A stretch of DNA of 64,000 nt, taken from Streptococcus thermophilus. GTDB lineage: Bacteria; Bacillota; Bacilli; Lactobacillales; Streptococcaceae. The notes under the pieces were generated by a model, which searched no databases, had not been told where the DNA came from, and saw only the letters and a list, made by a program, of their open reading frames with translations. The stretch lies in assembly GCF_010120595.1 (NCBI RefSeq), contig NZ_CP038020.1:558001-622000 (forward strand), in the 5' to 3' direction. This document shows positions 15,022 through 23,564 of the stretch, piece by piece. The position numbers and the translations under genes were made by a program. Numbering within the stretch: position 1 is the stretch's first letter; every line of letters begins with the position of its first letter.

Positions 15022-16640
15022 TGGCACGTACCAAGAACCGCTACCGCAAGGAAACGATAATAGAAGAGGTATCACTTCAAACTTATCGTACAGGCATTTA
15101 CATTCGCCTATCCAAAGAACGTACTGAAACCTGGAGAAACAAGTCGCAGTCCTTAGAGACACAAGAAAGTCTAGCTAGAGCCTTTGCCAAGGAGAAAGGG
15201 TTAACTGTAACCAAGTGTTACATCGACTATGAATATTCTGGAACAACCTTTAATCGACCTGCCTACCAGGACATGATGGAAGATATCAAAAAAGGGATTA
15301 TCAACTGTATCTTGATTCGGGACTTATCCCGTTTGGGTCGAAACTACATTGAGATGGGACGACTGATTGATAAAGTATTCCCCTTTTTGGGAGTTCGTCT
15401 TATTTCAATCAATGACAACTTAGACACACTCAACGGATTAGAAGATAAGAAATCCTTTGAGGTGGAAATTAATAATTTGGTCAACGACTTATACTCTAAG
15501 GATATTTCAAAGAAAGTTATGACTTATCATATTCAGCAGGCTAGTCAAGGGTACTATATTGGAACTTCTGCTCCGTATGGGTATCGCATTGACCGCAATG
15601 AAGCTGGTGCAAGGTTAGTCATAGATAATCAGGTTAGGCCAATTTTAGAGTTTGTTTTTCAAGAGGCAATCGAAGGTAAATCCATGCCTCAGATTACTGC
15701 TGAATTGAATCGTAGAGAAATTGCTGTACCTCATTCCTACCGTAAGACAGGTCAATTATATAGAAGTGAGCAGGATACGAAAAGATGGCAAGCAGGAAAT
15801 TTACTTCGTCTGATTAAGATGCCTGTTTACAGGGGAGGCCTTGTTCAGCGAACACGAAACAAATCCTTATCTGAAGATGACTATATCTATTTTGAAAATG
15901 CACAGGAAGCCTATATCAGCAAAGATGACTACGAAAAAATTCTTCAGTATTCTGCTAGTCGTAAGTCTGTTAAAAAGACTGACCGAGTAAAAACTCCAAA
16001 TCGCTATAAAGGTTTGATTTATGGCAAAACCAAATCAACTCAAATGGTTCGAAAGCGTCGCCATTTTTCAAATAATAAGTCTGATTATGATTACTATTAC
16101 TTTATGGACTATCACTATGATTCAGAGACAGCTGAGAGAAAAACCGTTTATATCAGTGAAAATGCTCTGGATAAGATAGTAGTAGAGCTGATACAATCAG
16201 AAATGAAGCGTTTAGGTACAGTTGAGACTTTATTGCCTCGACTTGAATCTAAAAAGGAGAATTGCCTAAAGATATATCAAAAGCAGCTGAGGGGTCATCA
16301 AGGTTCAATAGTACAATGGAATGCTGAACTAAGCGATCTTTACGCAGCGTTCAGTCTTAACCGGTCTAAGCGAGAAGACTATCTTTCCAAAAAGAAAGAA
16401 ATAAACTCAAAAATCAAAACCATTTCACAAGAATTAGCCCAATGTGAAACTTCAATAAAGCAGATTGAGGAGGAGCACAGTAAGCAGGTGAATTGGGTTA
16501 GACATCTAGCCAAGAGTAGCAATCAAGCAGTTTTAACGGCAGAACTCTTAAATGCTTTAATAGAACGGATTGAAGTTGATGTGGACAAAACAGTCACAGT
16601 AACTTTTAACTGTCGGATCGGGGGGGACAAGCATGACTAA
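15021..16640 (+). CDS. Large serine recombinase 2, without the zinc-ribbon cysteines
   Basis: 539 residues with an extended basic N-terminus (ARTKNRYRKET). The nucleophile is Ser31 (YIRLSKERT), with IRDLSRLGRNYIEMG following; the recombinase domain (GTSAPYGYRIDRNEAG) and a coiled coil are present. Where its neighbours have a CxxC zinc ribbon, this protein reads YKGLIYGKTKSTQMVRKRRHF with no cysteine pair. That suggests a different DNA-end specificity or a partner role in a multi-recombinase complex. It overlaps the third recombinase gene by 8 bases. Confidence 0.88.
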   Translation: MARTKNRYRKETIIEEVSLQTYRTGIYIRLSKERTETWRNKSQSLETQESLARAFAKEKGLTVTKCYIDYEYSGTTFNRPAYQDMMEDIKKGIINCILIRDLSRLGRNYIEMGRLIDKVFPFLGVRLISINDNLDTLNGLEDKKSFEVEINNLVNDLYSKDISKKVMTYHIQQASQGYYIGTSAPYGYRIDRNEAGARLVIDNQVRPILEFVFQEAIEGKSMPQITAELNRREIAVPHSYRKTGQLYRSEQDTKRWQAGNLLRLIKMPVYRGGLVQRTRNKSLSEDDYIYFENAQEAYISKDDYEKILQYSASRKSVKKTDRVKTPNRYKGLIYGKTKSTQMVRKRRHFSNNKSDYDYYYFMDYHYDSETAERKTVYISENALDKIVVELIQSEMKRLGTVETLLPRLESKKENCLKIYQKQLRGHQGSIVQWNAELSDLYAAFSLNRSKREDYLSKKKEINSKIKTISQELAQCETSIKQIEEEHSKQVNWVRHLAKSSNQAVLTAELLNALIERIEVDVDKTVTVTFNCRIGGDKHD

Positions 16641-18072
16641 AATCGCTCTATACCTCCGCTTGTCAGTTGATGAGGCTAATACAGATGAAAGCAACTCAAT
16701 TACTCATCAACGGTACTTATTAAACCATTTTCTTAACCAAGAACCTAAGTTCAAGAACTGGGAACGTTTGGAGTTTGTGGACGATGGTTTTTCGGGCACC
16801 AGTCTTAACCGTCCAGCCTTTATACGCATGATGGCTGATGTTAAGGCTGGAACTATCCGTAATATCATCGTCAAGGATTTGTCTCGATTTATGCGTGACT
16901 ATTTGGAATTGGGAAACTATTTGGAGAATATCTTTCCTTTTCTCGGAGTTCGATTTATTGCTCTCAACGACCATTATGATAGCCTGGTGTCTGAACATAA
17001 TGGACTGGATATTGATGTGCCCTTTAGAAACTTACTCAATGATTTCTACGCCAAAGATGTTTCTGAAAAAGTCAAGAGTGCAATGAACAGTATGAAACGA
17101 TCTGGGAAGAACATGAGTTGGTTACCACCGTTTGGTTATATCAAGGACCCAAATGACCGATTTAAGATTATCATTGATGAGGAAGTCGCTCCAATTGTGA
17201 GACGAATTTTTAGACTTTGCATTGAGGGAATGGGAACTCAAAAAATAGCGATGTTACTTAATAGTGAACAGACGATTACTCCAGCTGAGAGGAAAATGCA
17301 GGTTAGTCAAGCAAGGTATACAAAATCAATTATCATTACTGCCGAACAAAAGAGGAATGTATGGACGAGAAGTGGTATTCTCCAAATACTCAAAAATGAA
17401 GCCTATAAGGGGACATACCTGTTTAATACTAGAACAACGGTAAATGGTAAGCAGATTCGGCGGCCTGAATCAGAGTGGGAACGTCTTGACAATAATCATG
17501 AGGCAATTGTATCAAGTGAGGACTTTGACAAAGCTCAACGATCACTTGCCTCTCGCATTAGTGGGCCGAAAAATCAGACTTGCAACCAGCCAGAAGAAGT
17601 TTTATTACGAGGCTTAGTTATCTGTGAACATTGCGGGCATCGTCTCCTTCGATATAGCCACTATAACAACTATGATTATTTTTATTGTCGTTACTGTAGA
17701 AGTCAAGGCCAGACCATGAAGTCCTGTCGGATAGATAGAATAGAAGAGGCTATCGAGAAAGAATTAAAGTCTCGGTTGCCGAAGAACTCTCCAAAGCTAT
17801 CAAAAACGAATCTTATAAGAGAAGCTGAACGGCTGAAAACTCAAAAGGTTTCTCATTTTCAAGACTATAAAGAGGGCTTGATGACAAGAGAAACTTACAT
17901 GGAAAAACGTCAGAACTTAGATAATTCTATAATGGAAATAGAAGAACAATTAAAGGTAGTTGGTAGGGAAAATATAGCATTTGACAAAAAAATGACCAGG
18001 GAAGTGGTTGACACTCATATCGAGAGGATTGTCGTCAATGGCCAAGGTTCTTTTACAGTTGTCTATAGATAA
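16633..18072 (+). CDS. Large serine recombinase 3
   Basis: 479 residues. Catalytic Ser11 lies in YLRLSVDEA, followed by VKDLSRFMRDYLELG, the recombinase domain (LPPFGYIKDPNDRFK), a zinc ribbon (CEHCGHRLLRY ... CRYCRSQGQTMKSCR, about residues 333-362) and a short coiled coil. Its start lies inside the end of recombinase 2, so all three are made from one message. Sets of two or three adjacent large serine recombinases are typical of certain integrative elements. It appears intact. Confidence 0.9.
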   Translation: MTKIALYLRLSVDEANTDESNSITHQRYLLNHFLNQEPKFKNWERLEFVDDGFSGTSLNRPAFIRMMADVKAGTIRNIIVKDLSRFMRDYLELGNYLENIFPFLGVRFIALNDHYDSLVSEHNGLDIDVPFRNLLNDFYAKDVSEKVKSAMNSMKRSGKNMSWLPPFGYIKDPNDRFKIIIDEEVAPIVRRIFRLCIEGMGTQKIAMLLNSEQTITPAERKMQVSQARYTKSIIITAEQKRNVWTRSGILQILKNEAYKGTYLFNTRTTVNGKQIRRPESEWERLDNNHEAIVSSEDFDKAQRSLASRISGPKNQTCNQPEEVLLRGLVICEHCGHRLLRYSHYNNYDYFYCRYCRSQGQTMKSCRIDRIEEAIEKELKSRLPKNSPKLSKTNLIREAERLKTQKVSHFQDYKEGLMTRETYMEKRQNLDNSIMEIEEQLKVVGRENIAFDKKMTREVVDTHIERIVVNGQGSFTVVYR

Positions 18073-18079
18073 TCTAATG

Positions 18080-18107
18080 AGAGACTTGTGTAATAGCGAG
18101 TCTCTTT
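18080..18107 (+). terminator. Terminator after the recombinase genes
   Basis: AGAGACT ... AGTCTCT stem followed by TTCTT, 8 bases after the last recombinase stop. A TATAAT at 18128-18133 beyond it may start transcription toward prmA. Confidence 0.65.
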
Positions 18108-18182
18108 CTTAAAAAGTAGCTTTGTGGTATAATAAGGGTGTTTTCAGTGTAGAAAAATAGTGTCATTTACTTGACATAAGAG

Positions 18183-18494
18183 GGTGGAAGAGAGGGCATA
18201 GAAACGCCACTTGAGTGTCTTCAACGTGAAGTCTGGGAGGAGCTAGGCTTGACTTTGAAAGAGGAATCGATTATTTGGTCGCGAATCTACCCTAGTATCT
18301 TGGATAAAGATAGGTTAGCTGTTTTTGTGGTTGCCCAAATTAGTCAGAAGCAGTATCAAGAGATTTGTTTTGGAGATGAAGGGCAGGAATTTAAATTGAT
18401 GCCTATAGAGGATTTTATAAAAGCAGAAGGTGTCATTCCCCAGTTGCAAGAACGTTTTAAAGACTATTTAGTAGGAAAGGAAATAGATAATTAA
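18183..18494 (+). pseudogene. Nudix hydrolase, 5' end missing
   Basis: The frame opens after a TAA and immediately shows a complete Nudix box: GGREGIETPLECLQREVWEELGL, with the paired E/RE..EE metal-binding residues. About 80 further residues follow. A normal Nudix protein has 30-50 residues before the box; here that part and a plausible start codon are absent, and the gap coincides with the right edge of the recombinase element. Its stop lies next to the prmA start. It is probably non-functional, unless translation starts at an internal TTG/GTG. Confidence 0.75.
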
Positions 18495-19447
18495 TGAACA
18501 AATGGCAAGAATTAACGATTGAAGTTAATCGTGAGGTCGAAGAGGCGGCTTCTAATATTTTAATCGAATCTGGGAGCCAGGGTGTGACTATTGATGACAG
18601 TGCAGATTATTTGGAAAATGCGGACCGCTTTGGGGAACTTTATCCTGAGGTTGAGCAGGTTGAGACAGTTAAAATTACGGCTTATTATCCGGAATCAGCA
18701 GATATCGAGGCTATTACTAAGCAGGTTAATGATCGTTTGGATGAGTTGACAGATTTTGGTCTTGAAACGGGAGATATTCACTTGGTAACTCAAGAATTGG
18801 TTGAAGAAGATTGGGCTGAGAATTGGAAAAAATACTATGAACCAGCTCGCATTACCCATGATTTGACCATCGTGCCGTCATGGACAGATTATGAGGCATC
18901 AGTAGGTGAAAAGATTATCAAGCTGGATCCTGGCATGGCCTTTGGAACAGGAACCCACCCAACGACTAAGATGAGCCTTTTTGCACTCGAACAGGTGCTT
19001 CGTGGTGGTGAGACGGTGATTGATGTGGGAACTGGTTCGGGAGTTCTCTCGATTGCTAGCTCTCTTCTTGGAGCCAAGGAAATCTATGCTTATGACCTTG
19101 ATGATGTGGCGGTTCGAGTCGCACAGGAAAATATCGACATGAATCCTGGTATGGAAAATATCCACGTTGCTACGGGAGATCTTTTGAAGGGTGTAACTCA
19201 AGAAGCTGATGTTATCGTGGCTAATATTTTGGCGGATATTCTCATCCACCTGACGGAAGACGCCTATCGTTTGGTTAAGGATGAAGGTTATTTGATTATG
19301 TCAGGGATTATCTCTGAAAAATGGGATATGGTGCGTGAATCGGCTGAGAAAGCTGGTTTCCTCCTGGAAACTCACATGGTTCAGGGAGAGTGGAATACTT
19401 GTGTCTTCAAGAAGACGGATGATATTTCAGGTGTGATTGGAGGCTAA
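18494..19447 (+). CDS. prmA: Ribosomal protein L11 methyltransferase
   Basis: 317 residues. The N-terminal substrate-binding part is followed by a class I SAM-dependent methyltransferase fold with motif [13 protein letters not shown] (about residues 177-188), an acidic loop YDLDDVAV and the NPPF-like motif VANILADI. PrmA trimethylates L11 on the ribosome. The gene overlaps the Nudix remnant stop by one base and is followed directly by rsmE, the usual streptococcal pair. Intact. Confidence 0.95.
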   Translation: MNKWQELTIEVNREVEEAASNILIESGSQGVTIDDSADYLENADRFGELYPEVEQVETVKITAYYPESADIEAITKQVNDRLDELTDFGLETGDIHLVTQELVEEDWAENWKKYYEPARITHDLTIVPSWTDYEASVGEKIIKLDPGMAFGTGTHPTTKMSLFALEQVLRGGETVIDVGTGSGVLSIASSLLGAKEIYAYDLDDVAVRVAQENIDMNPGMENIHVATGDLLKGVTQEADVIVANILADILIHLTEDAYRLVKDEGYLIMSGIISEKWDMVRESAEKAGFLLETHMVQGEWNTCVFKKTDDISGVIGG

Positions 19448-20191
19448 ATGCAACAGTATTTTATAAAGGGGCAGGTTGAAAATCCAGTGATCATCAAAGA
19501 CAAGGATGCTGTGAAGCATATGTTTAACGTTATGCGTTTAACAGAGGATGATCAGGTTGTCTTGGTTTTTGAAGATGGTGTCAAGCGCCTTGCTCGTGTG
19601 ATTGATCGTGAGAATCATGTCTTTGAAGTGATTGAAGACTTAAATGAGACTGTCGAGATGCCTGTATCTGTAACCATTGCTTCTGGTTTTCCCAAGGGAG
19701 ACAAGCTGGAACTGGTGACACAAAAGGTAACAGAGCTTGGAGCTCAGGCTATTTGGGGCTTCCCTGCCGACTGGTCTGTAGTTAAATGGGATGGTAAGAA
19801 GCTTGCCAAGAAGGAAGATAAACTTGCCAAAATTGCTCTAGGAGCTGCAGAACAATCCAAGCGTAATTGTGTTCCAGAAGTCAGATTGTTCGAGAAGAAG
19901 GGAGAATTTCTATCAGAATTAGCTCATTTTGATAAGATTTTTATCGCCTATGAGGAAACAGCTAAAGCGGGTGAGTTGGCTACTCTAGCTCGTGAGTTGG
20001 CTAAGGTGGAAAATGGACAGAAGCTCCTCTTTATCTTTGGACCAGAAGGTGGTATTTCTCCGTCTGAGATTGATGCATTTGAAGAAGCTGGTGGCGTTAA
20101 AATTGGCCTTGGACCGCGTATTATGCGGACGGAAACAGCTCCCCTCTATGCTTTGAGCAGTGTGAGTTATGCCCTAGAATTGAATAATTAA
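19448..20191 (+). CDS. rsmE: 16S rRNA (uracil-1498-N3)-methyltransferase
   Basis: 247 residues. An N-terminal PUA-like part (VKHMFNVMRLTEDDQVVLVFEDG) precedes a SPOUT domain with the knot motifs LFIFGPEGGISPSEID and LGPRIMRTETAPLYAL near the C-terminus. It methylates U1498 in helix 44 of 16S rRNA. It starts right after the prmA stop with no spacer, indicating one transcript. Intact. Confidence 0.95.
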   Translation: MQQYFIKGQVENPVIIKDKDAVKHMFNVMRLTEDDQVVLVFEDGVKRLARVIDRENHVFEVIEDLNETVEMPVSVTIASGFPKGDKLELVTQKVTELGAQAIWGFPADWSVVKWDGKKLAKKEDKLAKIALGAAEQSKRNCVPEVRLFEKKGEFLSELAHFDKIFIAYEETAKAGELATLARELAKVENGQKLLFIFGPEGGISPSEIDAFEEAGGVKIGLGPRIMRTETAPLYALSSVSYALELNN

Positions 20192-20194
20192 GAG

Positions 20195-20220
20195 AAAGTT
20201 GGCTTTGTTCCAACTTTTTT
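20195..20220 (+). terminator. Terminator after rsmE
   Basis: AAAGTTGG / CCAACTTT stem with loop CTTTGTT and a T-run. Confidence 0.8.
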
Positions 20221-20355
20221 GTATTTGACACTTTTAATCTAAGATTGAATCATGTCATTGGTTTTGTATGACAAATCGAGCATTTCTAAAAAAAGTTGGT
20301 ATTCTTATTTCGGTTTAATATAATTGTATTATCTTTATAAAAGGGGAAAATTTTA

Positions 20356-22951
20356 ATGAAAACGGGATCGTTATGTGACTCAATCCGCTGTTGTTTTGGA
20401 CCTTTTTGCTCTCTTGACTGTGCTACAAGTTGTGGGGCATGCTGATGAGGCAACGGCGCCAGTTCCAACTACCTCAACTGAAACTGTGACAGATAGTGGA
20501 GCCACTATCGTATCAGGACAAGGAACTTCGGGGACAGCTGTTCAAGGAGGAACAGAGACTGTATCTGCTACACCAACACCAGTAGCGACAAATGCGTCTG
20601 TAGAATCATCATCTTCTAGCTCAACAGCCCAAGCAAGTCAAGAAGCTAGTGCTGTTTTGACTAATGCCAATCAAGTGACACCAGCAGTGCCAGTACAGCC
20701 TGAAACCGTTACTGAACCTGCTCATGAGGGACAGACTGTTGATATGCAGATTTTGTCAACAACAGATATTCACACCAACTTGGTTAACTATGACTATTAT
20801 CAAGATAAGCCGTCTCAAAGCATTGGTCTGTCCAAAACTGCTTGTCCTTATCAAAAAAGCCCGTGAAACCAAACCCAATACGGTCTTGGTGGACAGTGGG
20901 GATACGATTCAAGGAACTCCTTTTGGAACTTATAAGGACTTGATTGATCCTGTTGCCCAAGGTGAGACTCACCCTATGTACAAGGCTTTTGAGATGCTTG
21001 GTTACGATGCTGAAACGCTTGGAAATCACGAATTTAACTATGGCCTCGAATTTTTGGATCGCATGGTTAAGGCCGCTAAGATTAACATTATCAATGCTAA
21101 TGTGCGCAATGCTCAGACAGGTGACTACTATTACAATCCCTATAAGATTGTTAATAAGACCTTTACCGATACGGATGGCAAACAGGTAACGCTAAAAATC
21201 GGTATTACTGGTGTCCTTCCAACGCAGATTTTGGTTTGGGATAAGGCCAATCTTGAAGGTAAGGCAACTGTCGACGATCCAATGGAGGCTGTTAAGACTA
21301 TTGTTCCTCAAATGAAGGCTGCTGGGGCTGATTTTATTCTTGTTGCTGCTTATTCTGGTATTGGCGACAATGAATATACTAAGAACGAGGAAATGAAGGT
21401 TACCAAGTTGCTGGTATCGAAGGTGTTGATGCTGTTGCGACAGGGCATTCTCATGCGGATTTCCCAAATGGTGATGGTACAAGTTTTTATGCCAAATATC
21501 CTGGTGTAGATGATGTCAATGGTCTCATCAATGGAAAACCTGTAGTTATGGCTGGTAAGTTCGGAGATCATCTCGGTATCATGGATGTCAAGTTGACTTA
21601 TACGGATGGCAAATGGAAAGTTGTCAACAGTAAGGCTAAGCTTGAAAAAATTGATACTAAGTCAGATATTGCGGATAAAGCTCTAATTGACATGGCTGCT
21701 CATGACCACGATGGGACAATCAACTATGTTCGTAAGGAAGTTGGTGAGACCACTGCCCCAATCACTAGCTATTTTGCTCAAGTTCAGGACGATCCATCTA
21801 TTCAAATCGTAAACAATGCGCAATTGTGGTATGCCAAAAAACAAGTAGCGGGAACAGCAGATGAAAATCTACCAATCCTTTCAGCAGCTGCACCTTTCAA
21901 GGCAGGGACTCGTGGGGATGCAAGTTACTACACTGACACTCCAGCAGGTCCATTAGCCATTAAGAATGTCGCAGACCTCTACCTCTATGATAATGTCACT
22001 GCCCTTCTCAAGGTGACTGGTGCGCAGATTAAAGAATGGTTGGAAATGTCTGCGGGACAGTTCAATCAAATTGACCCTAACAGCAAAGAACCCCAACAAC
22101 TCATTAACAGTAGCTATCCCTCATATAATTACGATGTGATTGATGGGTTGACTTACAAGTTCGATTTAACACAACCTAACAAGTATGACCGTGAAGGTAA
22201 GTTGGTTAACCAAGATGTCAGTCGTGTCCGTGATTTAGCTTATCAAGGTCAACCAATTGATTTGAATCAAACCTTCCTTGTCGTAACCAATAACTACCGT
22301 GCGACTGGTAATTTCCCTGGTGTTAAGGATGCCGCAGAAAAACGTCTCCTCAATCTTGAAAATCGTCAGGCCATCATTGACTATATTGTCAGTGAGAAAA
22401 CGATTAATCCGAGTGCCGATGGGAATTGGAGTTTCCTTCCAAACATTGCAAATGCGGATATCCGTTTTGCCTCATCGGACAATGCACATGCCCACCTTGC
22501 TAATCAGGATGCTATTAGTTATGTGGGGCCATCAACACAGGCAGGATTTGCGGAGTACCGTTTGATTGTTAAGGAAAAAGCAAATCAAGTCGAGGATACG
22601 GCTAATAAAGAATCTGAGAAGTTATCAAAAGGTGCTGAGACAGTGGATCAAACTAAGCGCGTGACACCAAAGGTTATCGAAGGGTCTAGCTTGGTTAAAC
22701 CTGCTACAGCTATTCAGTTGTCAAATTCTCAGGTAATCATCTTGCCTCAAGCTCAAATCCAAGAAACTCAAGTTTCAAGTTCTGCTGAGACTTTGCCAAA
22801 TACAGGTTCAGATGAATCCGTGTCAGAAACTTTAGCTGGTCTGGTTCTTGTGACCTTGGCTGGTTTCTTTGGAATCAAGAAATACAAAAAAATTAAGCAA
22901 GAGAAAAAGCCCATGTCAGGGCTTTTTTGCTCTAGTTTTACAGTTGGATAA
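20356..22951 (+). pseudogene. Wall-anchored 5'-nucleotidase/2',3'-cyclic phosphodiesterase, multiply frameshifted
   Basis: The start ATGAAAACGG is out of frame with the signal peptide (RYVTQSAVVLDLFALLTVLQVVGHADE). Metallophosphatase motifs are readable across frames: STTDIHTNLVNYDYY, VDSGDTIQGTP, LGNHEFNYG and ATGHSHADFPNGDG. A C-terminal nucleotidase domain (ITSYFAQVQDD..., TNNYRATGNFPG) and a sortase signal LPNTG with a membrane helix follow. Frame breaks lie at about 20359, 20842 and 21408. The last codons run through a terminator hairpin. The intact protein would be a surface enzyme scavenging phosphate or nucleosides. Confidence 0.88.
22904..22928. terminator. Bidirectional terminator between the nucleotidase pseudogene and nrdI
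   Basis: AAAAAGCCC-atgtca-GGGCTTTTTT. It overlaps the final codons of the pseudogene, which suggests the natural stop was upstream. Confidence 0.8.
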
Positions 22952-23396
22952 AGTTCTTTTGTGCTTCTAGGATAATAGGTGTTAGACGCTCAATATCGGA
23001 CTGTGTACCACGTAGTTCAAAGTCTCCCAACATTGGGAAGCCAAAACGCTGGCTGTACTGTTTAGCAGTTAGGCAGTATTGGTTATTGAAGTTGCGGTTC
23101 CCAGAACCGATGATACCAAAGCAACGTTTGTGGTTGTCATGGGCTGCGATAAAGTCTCCCAGTGGATTGGTTAAGATTTCAACATCTCCATTGTCAACAC
23201 CATTCCCACCTTCAAGGTAGGTTGGTAGGAGTGCAACAAACGGTTCATCCACTTGGAAGGTTTCATGATTAAGCTCTTTAATATTGATTTGGCGGCAATT
23301 AATCCCATGATTTAGGGAGAGATAATCAGACATACGTTTGACAAAGCTTTGGGTGTTACCGCTCAGGCTAATATACACGAGGGTGAGTTGAGACAT
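22938..23396 (-). CDS. nrdI: Flavodoxin-like ribonucleotide reductase-associated protein NrdI
   Basis: 152 residues from ATG 23396 (RBS AGAGGAC); a longer upstream frame lacks a convincing RBS. The FMN phosphate loop is [15 protein letters not shown], with later flavin-loop segments [18 protein letters not shown] and [15 protein letters not shown], as in NrdI. NrdI supplies oxidant for the manganese cofactor of class Ib ribonucleotide reductase. It stands alone here rather than with nrdEF. Confidence 0.85.
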   Translation of the reverse strand: MSQLTLVYISLSGNTQSFVKRMSDYLSLNHGINCRQINIKELNHETFQVDEPFVALLPTYLEGGNGVDNGDVEILTNPLGDFIAAHDNHKRCFGIIGSGNRNFNNQYCLTAKQYSQRFGFPMLGDFELRGTQSDIERLTPIILEAQKNFIQL

Positions 23397-23564
23397 GAGT
23401 GTCCTCTTTCTATCTATATCTTGTGTTTGTTCAATCATTCTAACACAAGATGTTGTGTTTTTCAAGTTGACTCCTCCCAGTTAATAATTACTTATCTAGC
23501 TCTTTTTCTTTACTTACAAAAGTGATAAAATAAAGGTTAATTAAAAGAAGCGAAGGAAGAAATC

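Larger units (their letters stand above)
12360..18180 (+). mobile_element. Recombinase-only integrated element or remnant (approximate limits)
   Basis: All genes run on the plus strand: a tiny peptide, a sigma-like regulator, a leader that may fold, a 46-codon gene and three large serine recombinases. No relaxase, conjugation or cargo genes are present. The left limit lies after the terminator at 12356; the right limit falls between the terminator at 18107 and a Nudix gene that lacks its 5' end at 18183. Limits are inferred from gene context; no att sites were identified. Confidence 0.6.
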
